Numbered from the stretch's first letter, positions 46,689 to 58,975 are shown. The stretch: DNA of 64,000 nucleotides from Morinoia aosen (GCA_030386875.1 CM059560.1:23616683-23680682); one strand, 5' to 3'. Made by a program: numbers and translations. Notes: a model not told the origin generated them from the sequence alone.

Positions 46689-48265
46689 AGAGTGTTTGTG
46701 GAGGTTCACAGTCTGTTTAATTTTAGCGACTGACAGAATATCAATTCCACCCGTGACGTGGGGATGAGTCACTATTTATGGGTTCAGACTTTAGAATAAT
46801 TCCACGATGTGAAAAGCAAGTTGTCGTGGTTGAGCGGGTAGATTAATTTGCCATAGGTTGTAATATACTTGGCTCTACTAGCTCCGAACCAAGTGATTGC
46901 AAAGTGATATATGACCAAAGGTCAGACCGTCTCTCGTCACAGATAGGCAATTCATGTGGTGTAACTCGATGGTTTAGTGAGCGATAATATGCCCGTGAAT
47001 TTACAACTGTAAAGCTCAAACCCAGGGAATGTGTGTTGTGGCGTTTGGTGCCGTCGAGTATCTGCAATAATCGTAGACGCTGAATGAGAAGGTTCTCGAA
47101 GAAGCATCAAGGAAAAATTCCACAACTGACAATCCCTACACTGCAATGATGAATTTCCCATCACGGAGAAACCCTGAACTTCTTACATAGATTTAACTCA
47201 AGGCTATTAATTTCTTTACAGGCTCAGGAAGAAAATAGAAAGGTTACCAGCTAGCAATGGCTGTTCCTTTATGCTTGAATTACAGTATAAGCATGACAGT
47301 ACAAGACTTGTGATTTTTAGAGCAGTAAAAAATCTGTTATTTAATTTTGTGGAATTATGGAAAATACATGTGATTTAAGCACCATGATTCGTGGAATTTA
47401 ACTGAAATACGAAACAGCTTAAAAATGCAAGAATGTGAATGAATAAATTTCGTACTTTATAATATATCTATATCCGTACGAGAAATAAAAAGAAAGCAGT
47501 CCTAAATTTATTAATATGTCAATCATACTGAAAAAACACTGCAAGTATATCTTGTAGTAAAAAAGAATAATATCTACACTGAGAAAGGAAACACTAAACG
47601 TATCTCTTGCAGCAAAAGAAAAATATTCAAAACATAATACAGTGAACATAAAAATGACATGACACAGCAGTTTACGCTCCGCCATTTTTCACAAAAACGC
47701 CGGCAATTCTGCCGTGCGCTCTCACGAAGTATTTGATGAACGAATTTCAATATCATAATGACAGCTGCAAGTATATAATTTTTGTAGTAAGGAAGGACGT
47801 AGTTGAATATCTAATATAAAATCTTGACACCAGAAATGAACATGACACGCAAAATTTACGCTACGTCATGTTGGAATAGCACTTGGAATGAGCCATGCTA
47901 TTTTACGAACTCTACGACTATTTTCATTTTTATCTATATCTCACGACACTGACCAGATCCTTATACTTAAACACAATGCACACTAAGAAATGACACGATA
48001 TACTTTACCAGATTTGCTCTACTTGAGCACTAAATTTCTTTCACTTACAAGAACGCTGTAACGCACAAGCTAAGAACGCACGAGAGAGTGACGCTGAAAA
48101 CCAAGCGTCCCGCGCGGTGTTGCCAATTTCAGAGGCTTCCAACTCGAAAATGTCGATCGTTATTTTATATCACATGCATTTACACAAAAACTTCGAGGAT
48201 TACTAATTATAAGTAGAAAATTATTAATAATAATTTAGAGTAAGATTTTTAATGTCAATAGTTAT
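46689..48265 (-). repeat. Gypsy-3 solo LTR, main piece (degraded)
   Basis: The minus strand from about 48265 follows the Gypsy-1 LTR in order: ATTAAAAATCTTACT, TTATTATTAAT, ACTTTCTACTT-like, CGACATTTTCGAG, the GTGACGCTCT region, CACTTACAAG, then TTGAATATCTAATAT. Identity is clearly lower, perhaps 60-70 percent by eye. The part below about 47780 is too diverged for me to align, and an unrelated insertion is possible. Confidence 0.6.
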
Positions 48266-48326
48266 ATGAAGTTCTGGTTTTGGTGATGAGAATTAATTAC
48301 GTTATGAACTTTGGGCAGGGTCGCCA

Positions 48327-51040
48327 GTATTCTTGTGCCTATGGCTAGGCACAAAAAATACAATTTCTTTGTGTGTTAATCGTGAATGTTTTCTTGGCCC
48401 TTTTGACTCTGAAGGAGTAGGTACTCGGGTGCTCTACTGGCACCTAATTTTTATCAACTTGCACGAATCAAACCTCTGTAGGGCAATGATACACGACACC
48501 TACTTCTCGCCTCTGCTTTATTTAGTTGACTCTAGGTGCCGTGACTACGGCAGCTATGGGGGAGGATCCACTTCTTGTGGAAGAAGATCCGGGCCCGGTA
48601 AGGTGACGCACTCCAGCAGGTGTCGTGGCTAGAGGGAATCCGTTGTGGGTCCAGGCGAGAATGTATTGTTGGTGTAACTATCCGCAGATGCGGTGATAAT
48701 TGTTTGAATTATGGTGTCTCGAAAGAGGCAGTCCCCGTAGGGGTTTCTGCCTGTGAGCCTTGTGGCTGAATTGGTATGATTGTTAGCCGTTTGGCTGAAA
48801 TGCCTTTGAGAAACGTCTCAAGTGGTTCTGAGAACGTTCCGAATGAATCTCAGGGGACGTTCTCAAGTGGGTCTGAGGAACGTCACAATTGAGGGTTGGT
48901 GGTGGTGTTCGTGTGTCGGCGTCGTAGGTTCTTCTGTACGGGAGAGAGGACTTGGGTTACTTGTTCCAGCACGATAAAACAAGGGAGAGAACAGTCGCTA
49001 AACAGGCCAGGCTGCGAGCTAGCTGCCGATTTACATGGTTGCCTCGAATCGAGGAGTCTATGCTGGTACCTCGGTCGTAATTCTGGCGCCCGAATACGGC
49101 CGAGGCAGTCGCAATATTAAGTACATCGAATGGACAATCATGAAATTTCCTTAGGTGCCATTTTTCCCCATTTCTCTAACACCCGAGTATGCTCGGGGTA
49201 CTACTAGAAGTGATAATCGTATTTTAAACTGTCTCCGACATGGAGTGCAAGATCAGTCCACGAAATAAAAGAGTATGACTGGCTAGGCAACGTAAGGGAG
49301 TTAGGCTTGATTAAGAATCAAGGCTATTGCCGCCGAATAATCTCGGGTGTAATTAATATTTTACAAGGAGTGCCTTAAGATTGGCCGTGTTAATTAGAAC
49401 GACTTACGCTAAGCAACAGTCAAGGGCTGCCTGCACTAACCATAACTAAGGTTTAAGTTGGCTGGATTATGCTAGCTTAACCCATCCGGAAAAATACAAG
49501 GAGCCACTAAGAACATTACCACTATCCTATGGGTGTCTAAACATGAATTGGGTGAGACTCTTAAGCTTGTTACAAATGAGTATTAACGGCCATAAGGTTG
49601 CTCTAAGTTATCAAGAGGATCAATTGACTTATGCTAGAAATCGTGCCAGAGAGGCACATACAGCCTATTTATTATTACTAATATTCTTATTATTATATGA
49701 GAAAGTTTCTAGCCTCTCTGACTTGCACGCGAAGGATGTCCTAAGAGAGGAAGGAGGGAGGCACCATTTAGTAAAGAGTAGAGGGACACAGAATCTATGC
49801 ACCAAGTGCACAGACCCGGTAGTTAAGAAAGAAGTTCAGGGCTCAAGAGAGAGTCAGACAACGATGATCCTGATGGCGCATATCAGAATAAATTACGGCA
49901 TCCTATTGGTTAAATTGAACAACAACCTCTGGAAGTAAACCCGACATTGACAGGAGGTAAAAGAAAGGAATAGGTATACAAATGACAACACGCAACTCCC
50001 GGTTAACTAAAAATTAACTCCAACCCAGGGAACGAAAGTAATTTTGGATTACAAATTTGAGGAGTTGGGAATTTAGAATATTCAGAGATTTTTCAGAAAT
50101 TAACCACGAATCACCCTGATCCAACTGAGTCAGGTAACTCCTAAATAGTAAATACTAACATTATTATACACAAATTAGCTAAAAAAACAATAGTAAAAAT
50201 GTTTATTAAGTGACTATGTTATGAATACATGTTCTATTAATACACAAGTTGTCACAAGCAATCAGGTAATGGGATAGCTCTGAGCAAGACTAAAGAACAA
50301 TTATTTATGTGAATTGACTTGAAACGAGTAACTACAGACAATGAAAACTCTATTGGCTGTGATATCCTAACCGAGCTGTTTCTTTGGACTTAAACGTTGA
50401 CTGTGAAAACTAAAAGAATTTATGATTAATTCAAAACCTAACTTAATTAAAAATACATTAATTGAGAACACAAAGATTAATCAGAGGCTGGAAACACACA
50501 AATAAAAGAACAACACCAAAATGACAAGATGGCGCAGTAAGCTTGAAACATGCGCCCGCCTAAGCGCTTGCACGGACTAAAACAAAGGAGGAGATGTTCC
50601 TAAGTTTGCTCACTACTTCTACGCTATCAGAATAATACTTAGGCACAATAAAACACTTCTTAAGGACAACACAATTATAAAGGAGATGATGTAATATGTT
50701 AAATAACAGATAAGCTATACTTCCACAGAATTTAACACAAAATCTAGTCTCACCCGTCGCTGCGAAGCACAAGAACCGAAACACAAGAAAGCTAGAGTCA
50801 GAATGCGTTCCGATTCAAAATGGCTAGGGCAGTGTTGCCAATCGGAAGTGAGGGCGTAGATACGTGACCAGAATCGTGTTTTTCTTCCGGAACACACTTA
50901 TGTTAAATTTTTGGATTTTATCGAATAAATACAGGTTTGTAAATTTATGAAACTAATTGCATTGATATTACTTAATTTTAGGATGTTCGTTTTAACGTTT
51001 TTATAAATTCAAGTGAAATGAGTCCCAAGAGTTCACTACA
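48327..51040 (-). repeat. Gypsy-2 downstream LTR-like block
   Basis: Starts TGTAGTGAACTC at 51040, straight after the purine tract. Ends near 48327 with a strong hairpin (TTGTGCCTA-GCCA-TAGGCACAA). Contains a GC-rich patch (48541-48610) and a doubled CTCAAGTGG-TCTGAG motif (48817-48885). The 131-codon frame at 49543-49938 has no recognisable domain. Confidence 0.6.
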
Positions 51041-51189
51041 GCTACCCCTCAACGCATGTAGACCGAAAGGTCTGGTAACAGTGAAGCTGTTACCTGTAAG
51101 GTGCTCGAAAGAATTAAGAAAGGAAAATCCCAACAGAAGGCTTGACAGAAGAAAATAGAAGAAAAATTGACAGATCAGAGGGCACCACC

Positions 51190-54100
51190 CTAAGTCTGCG
51201 CGTAACGGGCTGGCGGACGACAAGGTCTGCCGAACCTGCTACAGTGCTCGGGGGCAGTAGAAGGGTTAAGCTGTGGAGCTGTGAAAGTTGACTTTAGGAT
51301 TCCCAACTGGGACAACGAAAGAGTATCTGTGGCATTTTCGTGATGGGGAACAACAGTATCAGAAGCATCAACCGAAATGGGAGCACCCGAATTACGAGAT
51401 TCCGACAGCGTTCTTTGAACGGTATTCGGGGGAACGATGAATTCATTGCACTCCAAAGTGGGATGAAGGGTCCTAGCCCAAGCAGATAAGTGCAAATTAG
51501 TGGGCTCGACAGGTGTTGACCTGGGGCTAATTTGCAGCCTGGGTTGTGACTCATGAGAGGTGGTGGAAAGGTTGTCAGGGACGGAAACATATGCCGCCTT
51601 CAATCGGTCGATGCTAACACTTTCGCTCTTGGTACCCCTTTCGATTACAAAATACTTAGGCGTCCTTTTGAGGACCTTGTAGGGGCCATCATAGGGACGT
51701 CGCAAGGGGGTTTTTACACCATCTACCCGTACGTAAACATGTGTACAACTCTGCAAAAAGGGGTCTAGGCTTTCAGATGGTAAAGGCGGGCGAGGCGGTT
51801 TGTAAACCAATTGCTGCATCGCACGTCTGAGACGTGCCGCGTAATCAGTGATTCGACTGGGGGAGTCATCAATTTGGTAAGCGGGGTCAATAACATCTCC
51901 GGGCAATCTTAAGGACTTCCCGTAAAGCAGTTCGGAGGACGCGCACTTTTGGTCCTGCCTAAACAAATTCCGCAGAGTAAGTAATACAATAGGTAAACGA
52001 TCCACCCAGTCATCATGACACCGTAAACAACGCAGGGACGCCTTGAGGTCACGGTGGACTCTCTCGATGAGTCCATTTGATTGAGGGTGGAAAGCGGTGG
52101 TCGAGATATTGGCACTACCTAGGATTTTGGAGATCTCTAACCACAAGGTGGAAGTAAACTGATCACCACGATCAAGCGTGATGCTCAAAGGAACCCCGAA
52201 GCGGGAGATCCACGTCTCTACAAAAGTTCGGGCTACGGTTTCTGCCGTTATGTTAGCAATGGGGACAGCCTCGACCCAACGGGAGAAACGGTCTATCATT
52301 GTAATTAAATAAGAGAAACCGCGGGAGTTAGGAAGGGGTCCCACAATGCCAATGTTTACTGCGTCAAACTTGCCTCCGGAGAAGGCACAAGGTTGAATTG
52401 CGGCTTTGTTGTGCCGAGTGACTTTGCTAGCTTGGTAATCTGGGCAATTGCGAACAAACTCTCTTATGGCCCTACGCATCCCGGGCCAAACAAAACGATC
52501 TGCGATTAAGCGGAAGGTTCTATCTGTTCCGGGATGGGCGAGTTCATGATAATGTTTCATGGTGGGAAAGCGTAATTTCGTTGGTAGATAATATCGGTTA
52601 GGACGGTCGGCGTCACAATAAACGCCTTCTCTGAGTGACAGCTTTAAGGACGAGCTAGGAGACTCAATCAAGGTTTGGATCTCCAAGTCGGCTTTTTGTT
52701 CGGCGATGATATCGGCCAATGAAATCATTTGCACAGAAGGTCGGAACTCGGGCGCCAACGGGTTTAATACCACGTTGTGCACACGCGATAAGCAGTCGGC
52801 GACCGTGTTCTCGTCCCCCTTAATGTGCTTGAGATCGTTAGTGAACTGTGCTATGTAACTCAGGTGCCGACTTTCTCGAGGGGAGTGGCGGTCAGGAGGC
52901 ATTCTTATGGCATTAATGAGAGGTTTGTGATCGGTGAATACCGTAAACTGACGTGCTTCAAGGGTATAGCGGAAGTGTTTAATGGAGAGATTGACCGCCA
53001 GAAGCTCTCTCCCGAACGTGCTATAACGCTGTTCGGTGGGAGAAAGTTTCCGACTAAAGAACGCCAGTGGAGACGTGTTGTTATTAACGGTTTGTTGTAA
53101 TACCGCACCGACAGCAAAGTCTGACGCGTCCACTAGGAGGTTAAGTTTTGCGTTCGGGTGTGGGTAAGCCAACTCCGTCGCATTTGCGAGTTCCGCTTTA
53201 ATTTGTTTGAATGCCTCCTCTGCCACATCGTTCCACTCGATAAGTACTGACTTCCCTCGTTTTTTGGCTCTAATGAGGGAGGAGAGTGGTGCAAGAGTCG
53301 CCGCACAGTTCCTTAGGAATCGGTGGTAAAAATTCACCGATCCCAAGAACCTGCGCAACTCTCTCTGTGTAGTGGGTTTTGGGAAATTCCGAATAGCTTC
53401 TACCTTGTCAGGAAGTGGCCTAATGCCTTTATCGGAAATGTGGTGACCTAGAAAAGTCAGTTCCTTCTTTCCCAGTACACACTTTGCTGGATTAATCAGC
53501 AGAGCGTGTGACGCTAGTCGTTTGCACAGCTCCCTCAGATGATGCACATGCTCCTCAGGCGTCCCCGAAGCCACAAGCACATCATCGAGGTAACAGTACA
53601 AAAACGGGAGGTCGGAAAGGACTTCAGTCATGTGCCGCTGAAAGGTTTGCGGAGCATTTCGTAAGCCATACGGCATACGAAGGTACTCGTACAAGCCAAA
53701 CGGCGTACAGACAGCGGTCTTTTGTATAGAGCTTTCCTCCATTGGAATCTGATGGAAAGCTCTCTTCAAATCTACAGTAGAGAAGATTTTTGCCCCTGAC
53801 AGATTTGCAGTGAAATCATGGAGGTAAGGGATGGGGAATCTGTCGGGTACAGTTACGGAACTTAGTTGGCGGTAATCGCCGCAAATGCGCAACTCGCCAT
53901 TACTTTTGGGAACAATCAACAAAGGACTGGCCCAGGGACTTTTCGAGATGCGAATTGTCCCCTCCTCAACCATTTTTGAGAACTCAGCTTTTACTTCCTG
54001 CAATCGATCATGGGGCAGACGCCTTACTTTCGCGTAAACAGGGGGACCGCTCGTCGATATGTGGTGTTGCGTCAGCGTGTTATTTTGCACAGTTACGTTA

Positions 54101-54642
54101 GGTTGGAAGAGTGAAGAGAATTCAAGCAACACTCGTTGATAGGGGCATGAGCTGTCTAAATTAGGAGAGACGCTCGACGTAACGTTCACCATATCGACGG
54201 CACTAAGGGGTCTTTGCACTCGGGTTTCGCTATCATACAAGCATCCGTTTCTCAAATCCACCACCAATGCAAACTTCTGAAGGAAATCAGCACCAATGAT
54301 GGGCGTGTCCACATCAGCCACCATGAATTCGAACTTGAGGGTACGTTTGAGATTCAGGGAGCACATCAAGGTCTTTGTGCCGTAACACAGTATAGGAGTG
54401 CCATTTGCAGCACGTAAGTTGGGAATGCCCTGAATCTTTTTGTCTCTGTCAGTTGCCGGGATTAGGCTTACCGAGCTCCCGGTATCGATCAGAAATCGAA
54501 TACCGGTAGCCGGATCAGGTAGAAAAAGGCAGCGAGTAGAGTTTGGTTGGTTTGGCGCTGACGTCTGACTCGCATTTACGCCGCGCTGTTCCCGTTTTTT
54601 GGGTAAAGTAGTACGTATAGGGGACACTGTGGGGACTTGCAC
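51190..54642 (-). CDS. Gypsy-2 pol: protease, RT, RNase H, integrase
   Basis: 1150 codons without a stop. Protease [13 protein letters not shown] has an intact DTG. RT has [20 protein letters not shown] and [13 protein letters not shown]. RNase H has [15 protein letters not shown]. In the integrase zinc finger HYHELAHPG...CPDYQASK, the last cysteine is replaced by Tyr (codon near 52435). DDE core with [11 protein letters not shown] and [10 protein letters not shown]. It is in -1 relative to gag across an A AAA AAC heptamer, so the upstream GTG is not the true start. Roughly 60 percent similar to Gypsy-1 pol. Confidence 0.93.
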   Translation of the reverse strand: MQVPTVSPIRTTLPKKREQRGVNASQTSAPNQPNSTRCLFLPDPATGIRFLIDTGSSVSLIPATDRDKKIQGIPNLRAANGTPILCYGTKTLMCSLNLKRTLKFEFMVADVDTPIIGADFLQKFALVVDLRNGCLYDSETRVQRPLSAVDMVNVTSSVSPNLDSSCPYQRVLLEFSSLFQPNVTVQNNTLTQHHISTSGPPVYAKVRRLPHDRLQEVKAEFSKMVEEGTIRISKSPWASPLLIVPKSNGELRICGDYRQLSSVTVPDRFPIPYLHDFTANLSGAKIFSTVDLKRAFHQIPMEESSIQKTAVCTPFGLYEYLRMPYGLRNAPQTFQRHMTEVLSDLPFLYCYLDDVLVASGTPEEHVHHLRELCKRLASHALLINPAKCVLGKKELTFLGHHISDKGIRPLPDKVEAIRNFPKPTTQRELRRFLGSVNFYHRFLRNCAATLAPLSSLIRAKKRGKSVLIEWNDVAEEAFKQIKAELANATELAYPHPNAKLNLLVDASDFAVGAVLQQTVNNNTSPLAFFSRKLSPTEQRYSTFGRELLAVNLSIKHFRYTLEARQFTVFTDHKPLINAIRMPPDRHSPRESRHLSYIAQFTNDLKHIKGDENTVADCLSRVHNVVLNPLAPEFRPSVQMISLADIIAEQKADLEIQTLIESPSSSLKLSLREGVYCDADRPNRYYLPTKLRFPTMKHYHELAHPGTDRTFRLIADRFVWPGMRRAIREFVRNCPDYQASKVTRHNKAAIQPCAFSGGKFDAVNIGIVGPLPNSRGFSYLITMIDRFSRWVEAVPIANITAETVARTFVETWISRFGVPLSITLDRGDQFTSTLWLEISKILGSANISTTAFHPQSNGLIERVHRDLKASLRCLRCHDDWVDRLPIVLLTLRNLFRQDQKCASSELLYGKSLRLPGDVIDPAYQIDDSPSRITDYAARLRRAMQQLVYKPPRPPLPSESLDPFLQSCTHVYVRVDGVKTPLRRPYDGPYKVLKRTPKYFVIERGTKSESVSIDRLKAAYVSVPDNLSTTSHESQPRLQISPRSTPVEPTNLHLSAWARTLHPTLECNEFIVPPNTVQRTLSESRNSGAPISVDASDTVVPHHENATDTLSLSQLGILKSTFTAPQLNPSTAPEHCSRFGRPCRPPARYAQT

Positions 54643-55495
54643 TTACGAGCCTTGTGCAAGTACTTCCTATGGTACCAGCACCATTCCTTCTCCAGATTGT
54701 CTCGTGAATCTGGACCCTGAACGGTATTTGAACTACCAGCCCTCTGATGTTTAAATGAACGATTCCCTCTTTTTTGTCTGTCAAACAGCACGATGTTTGG
54801 GGAATTATCGGCTTGCTGATACGCCGCTGTTTGGTGTGCGACCCCATGAACTCTCTCCGTGTGTTCGGCTTGCTGGTTGGCAACTTCTAGTGCTCCAACT
54901 CGCTGAACTAACGCGCGCAACAATATATCTGTTTCGCTTGGACTGGTTTGACTGACTATTGGGGTAGCGCGGCAGAACTATTCGGTGTCCAGGTCTCGCA
55001 GGCGAGAAGTTTCTCGGCAAATTCTGCGAGACCGTCCAGATTTACAGAGGAATTTTGGGTGAGGAGAAATGGGTGCAGACGTACGGGCAAGCGCTGGATG
55101 TACAATGCCTTAAGGGTATTGTCATCCATCACTCCTTTAGCCAATTTTCGCATTTCTTTCAGCAACTATAAAGGTGTTTGGCTATTGTAGGTGGTGAGAT
55201 TACTCGTCAGAGCTTGGATTCTTTGGTCCCTATCCTTGCCGTAACGTTTTAAAATATGATCTTTGAGGGTGGAATAAGGTTCGGTTGAATTTGCGTTACA
55301 AAACACTGAGAGGTCGTCTAGGCAAGTCGTGGGAAGAGCCCTCAGTAACGCATAGTATTTAGTTTTTTCACAAGTGATGGATAGGCTTTCGAAGTGTTCC
55401 TCGGTTTGGAAGAACCAAGAATTCAGGCTTTGAATCGAGAAAGGTGATAATTTCACGGACAACGCCTGGTTGTCGTTACTGTCGTTTGGAGACAT
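54576..55495 (-). pseudogene. Gypsy-2 gag (broken)
   Basis: ATG 55495 opens MSPNDSNDNQALSVKLSPFS. A TAG at 55168-55166 interrupts it in frame, a second break comes near 54956 where the frame shifts, and the last segment (54923-54576) carries the clade zinc motif [19 protein letters not shown]. Gypsy-1 gag shows the same order of segments (LVKELRKLA, LPQNVRPFL). Two lesions mean no full Gag can be made from this copy. Confidence 0.85.
54594..54600 (-). promoter_or_regulatory. Slippery heptamer A AAA AAC (Gypsy-2 gag/pol)
   Basis: In the gag frame the codons read CCA AAA AAC; a -1 slip continues as LPKKREQRG in pol. It lies 16 nt before the gag stop, as in Gypsy-1. No convincing long stem follows, only short GC-rich pairings. 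Confidence 0.7.
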
Positions 55496-56511
55496 ACTTG
55501 CTCCCTAATGTTCCCAAAAGAATTATTGATAACGCGCGTTGCAATAGCTTTTGGTTTCGTACAAGTTTTATTTTACTTCTGTACTTCCCAAAACACATTT
55601 GCCGGTTTAAAACAGCAAGTGTGCGACGTAAGTCGTTTGTACAGCCTCCCTAGGCAACGTGCGTGCTCCTCAGGCGTCCCCAAGACTACAAGCACACCGA
55701 CCAGGCAGCAATACAAAAATGGAAGATCGGGAAAGACTTCATGTGATGCTGAAAGTTTTGCTCGGAGCATTTCGTGACCCGTATGGGATACGGAGAAAAT
55801 TATAAAAGACAACCGGTGCACAAACGGCAGTCTCTTCGAAATGATCGCAGAGTTCAAATTTATGATTGGGCATATTTTTGGCGCCATCTTAAGTATTTCG
55901 CAAGTCTATACAATTGTGAAGTTAGTGTTAATTTGTTTAAATTGGTGTTTGGTACATAGACATTTTCGCTTTAGTGCTTCAGAAGCAATGGTGCTGCAGT
56001 AGCAATGGAAATTGCGAAGGTTATTAGTAAGGAGCTTCAGTAGCAATGGAAGTTATCCTAGAAGGTCTCCTATGGTTTGCTTCAGTATCAATGGAAATGC
56101 ATGAAGAGTTTTGTAAAAGGTGGCTTCAGTAGCAATGGAAAAATATGAAGAATTTGTTAGAATAGGCTGCAGTAGCAATAACTTATTATTAGGGAAGAGT
56201 TTAGAGAGGAAAAACTATGTTTGATTACTGAGGATTAGAGAAAAAGGATGGAAAGGAACACTACCTCCTCCAAGGTTCAACATGCAACAGCTGCAACAGC
56301 CTCGACATGCGCTCAAAAACCTCCAAATGATGGCTGCGGTAATTTAATTGTTTGTTTATTTATCTAACTCTGGGGTATACCAATCTAAAGTTAGCCAAAA
56401 GTGGGGAACTCGATTTAGTTATGTGAAGCTGTAAGCTTGAAGAGCAAAGTAATTTAAAGGTTGAGAATTGGATTGATTTATAAATTGAACAAGGTAGGTA
56501 TTCTTTGACAA
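55496..56511 (-). other. Gypsy-2 leader with an RT-like fragment and repeated motif
   Basis: A minus-strand stretch at about 55590-55760 encodes PDLPFLYC, GTPEEHARCL and KRLTSH, matching Gypsy-2 RT around its active site, but the YLDD equivalent is degraded to LVGV. Upstream, 55975-56170 has about six irregular copies of TTCCATTGCTACTGAAGC (minus strand). No other coding signal. Confidence 0.6.
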
Positions 56512-56524
56512 GGCAGGGTCACCA

Positions 56525-58248
56525 GAAGCCGGGGAAGGCTTCAATATATTGAATGAATTGATATGGCCACTAACTCAGAAGGAGTTTAGGACGGTGTTCG
56601 GACGCAATATTTCAAGCGTCAAATAATCAAACATGTTATCTTATAAACACCACAATGCGAACCATCATCTGGGGAGAATGAGTGAACAAATAGCTCGCCT
56701 TTTGGAGTATATTTAGGTCGGAGGTTGAACGCCGAAGTGCGAGGCTTGAGGCTTGGTTCGTGAGACGTTCTTGGGGAGAGTCCAAGGTGGTTGAAGAACT
56801 TCAGACGATGCGTTCAGCTCAGGCTTGTGGAAGCGTGTGCTGGAGTGTGAAGTTGAGGATGATGTAAGGTGGGAGGTTCCGACATTAAGTGGGTCGGCGA
56901 TTGAGTGACGAGTATGGGAATAGCTACCGGTTGGGAAAACTCGGTAGGAAAAGAAGGCTCTCGACCCAATAGTCTCAACTGGAGATTTTAGCGGCTTAGC
57001 TGCAGGGATGCAGGCCTTCCAGTTTAGTGAAGTTTGAAGAGTAGGAGAAACTTGGAGGGAAAACTTGGAGGCAAAAAACTTGGAGGAGGTAAGTTCCTTA
57101 GGCTATCAATGCAGAGGGGCTGCCCTCAAGATGTTACAAATGTTTGTGAGTGAGGGGAATGTGTTGTCCAGGGTCCTGTGAGGGAACAAGTGACTTGGAT
57201 TAATTTGTACGGTAACGAGTCTATTCATACACATGTGCAAGACTGCTACAGTCTGCTGCTTACAGAAGAACAATGGCAGAAGTCTAGTGATAAGATCAGT
57301 CCGCAGCTCTAGCGCCCGAAATGCAGCCTGAATCATCTTAACACCAGAATCGGTGTTCCAGACCAACTGGTCACAAACTCTATCTTGATAACACAAGCAG
57401 TTACACAATCGGTAAGTAATTGGCAAATGGAATTTAATTCTACTGGTTGGCTTCCAGGTATTATGAAAGTAGCTAGCTAAATGCTGCAAGTTGGCTGTTG
57501 TGACTTGAATCAATCATATAAAAAGGAGTAGCACATATAAAAAAGACACGACAGTCAAAACAAACTAAAAGGAAAACAAAGTTACAGTGATTTAAAGAAA
57601 GGCTCAATTAAATTCAGGGAAAAATATTGAACTCACTCCAAAATGATCTCTGTGGACAGCAAAGTGTCTTAAACCTATGCTCAGCACAAAAAAATATCTA
57701 AGGAGCTAATGCCAACATCGTACTAATACTGATAGCACAATAAGGAATCATGAGAGAATAGTAAATACGAAAACAATGACAAAGATGGGCAGTGAGCTTG
57801 AAGCTTGTGCCTAACTAACACTGGCACAGAGAAAATATAGTGCATGTTCCTAAGTCAGTTACATGAGTAAACACTAATTTAACAGACAAGTCAATAAAAA
57901 TATAATGAAACACTTAACATTAACACTTGATACTTACAAATGCCCCTCTGGGGCCCAAGCACTACACAGGAGAATCTCTACGTAAATGAAACTCTGTCTC
58001 GACGACTGGCTAACGGGAGCTTGCGAAATGGTTCTACGTAATGTTTCCAACGGAAGTGACGGGCGGAAACGTGATCGGAAAATATTTTCGAAACACATTT
58101 TTGGTAAAATTCTGGGTTTTAAGTTTTAACGAATAAATTCGGTCTTGTAAATTTATAAAAATAATTACATTTGTATAATTTAATTTTAGGATGTTAGTTT
58201 TTATTAATTATGAAATTAGGCTGAAGTGTGGCCGAGGCGTCCACTACA
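56525..58248 (-). repeat. Gypsy-2 upstream LTR-like block
   Basis: Starts TGTAGTGGACGCC at 58248 and ends next to TGGTGACCCTGCC (56524-56512), which resembles a tRNA-Trp primer site for 9 nt. The end can fold (GAAGCC-TTCCCC-GGCTTC). The 135-codon frame at 57106-57513 resembles nothing and is probably chance. Confidence 0.6.
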
Positions 58249-58310
58249 ATTATGCTATTTAAGTGCGAATGAGAATTTTTATAATTTTACACTTTGTAGC
58301 TAATGCTACA
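58249..58310 (-). repeat. Gypsy-3 solo LTR, 5' start piece
   Basis: Minus strand starts TGTAGCATTAGCTACAAAG, nearly the Gypsy-1 LTR start (TGTAGCATATCGCTACAAAG), and continues to TCGCACTTAAATA. Preceded by GACA (58311-58314). Gypsy-2 begins right after it. Confidence 0.75.
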
Positions 58311-58314
58311 GACA

Positions 58315-58538
58315 CGTGTATACGAGGCTCACCATTCAGGCTCATATTTGTGTGTGTTTATATTAAGTTTCCTATTCGCTCTGATCGAATTCGTAATCCG
58401 CGACACTCAAGAGCCTTGTAACTACCGTGGCGAATAGGGAACTTCGTATAAACACACACAAATATGAAACTCATGGGTGAGCCTCGTATACACGTGTCGC
58501 GCCTCACGGCCGAAATGTCCCCTAGTGTAAACGGCCCT
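58315..58538. mobile_element. Harbinger-like MITE, main part and right end
   Basis: Palindromic: CGTGTATACGAGGCTCACC near 58315 is mirrored near 58475-58493. The right TIR ends ...TAGTGTAAACGGCCCT, followed by TAA at 58539-58541. A 3-bp TAA duplication and the GGGCCGTTTACAC terminus suggest PIF/Harbinger. Total length before interruption about 270 bp; non-coding. Confidence 0.8.
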
Positions 58539-58628
58539 TAAGTAGCTCTGCTTGTGAGATAAATATTTGGGCGCTGATATATGGTGAGGTCTATCACACT
58601 ATAGCATGAGGTCTGCCTCTAGCTGGAG

Positions 58629-58777
58629 TAGTACTATAGCGTGAGGTTAGGCTAGGTTACTAATGAATATTACTAATGTCTATGTATTTAATTTAGTGAT
58701 AAACACTTAATTTTTACATCTCAAACTGCACCTGGGGAGGCGATATATGGCGGTTGACCTCACGCTATTGTAGCACC
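58629..58777. repeat. Small inverted-repeat element
   Basis: ACTATAGCGTGAGGT (from 58633) is mirrored by ACCTCACGCTATTGT (58757-58771), with weaker pairing outside. MITE-like; no target duplication is clear. Confidence 0.45.
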
Positions 58778-58975
58778 AATTTTTGACCGCAGTCCTGAGT
58801 AATTTACAATATTTGGGGAGAATAACTATCGACCTATGAGTTATACATCATCTCACACGATTAAACTTATACATATAAAACTTAATCCCATTCATTTTTT
58901 CTAATTTTGAATCAAGCATCATTTTGGTTATAACTTGAAACTAATCATTCTCAATATAAAATAGAAGAATAAAAA

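Larger units (their letters stand above)
48266..58248 (-). mobile_element. Gypsy-2: CsRn1/Kabuki-like element with mismatched LTR-like ends
   Basis: Minus strand: LTR-like block 58248-56525, a leader, broken gag, intact pol (54642-51190), purine tract GAGGGGTAGC, then an LTR-like block from 51040 to about 48266-48327. The blocks share the start (TGTAGTGRAC), order and ending (CTGGYGACCCTGCC), but differ greatly in length (1.7 against 2.7 kb) and sequence. It lies inside the Gypsy-3 LTR. The right boundary is firm; the left one is uncertain by about 60 bp. Confidence 0.75.

Noticed and set aside
48313..48326. TGGCGACCCTGCCC read as a primer site that would start another element on the minus strand
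   Set aside because: No internal coding sequence follows, and the next sequence aligns with a degraded Gypsy LTR. More likely it is part of the LTR end.
49543..49938. A 131-codon plus-strand open frame
   Set aside because: It lies within an LTR-like block, is not conserved in the matching block, and has no recognisable domain.
57106..57513. A 135-codon minus-strand open frame
   Set aside because: It lies within the Gypsy-2 LTR-like block; no family resemblance or counterpart in the other block.
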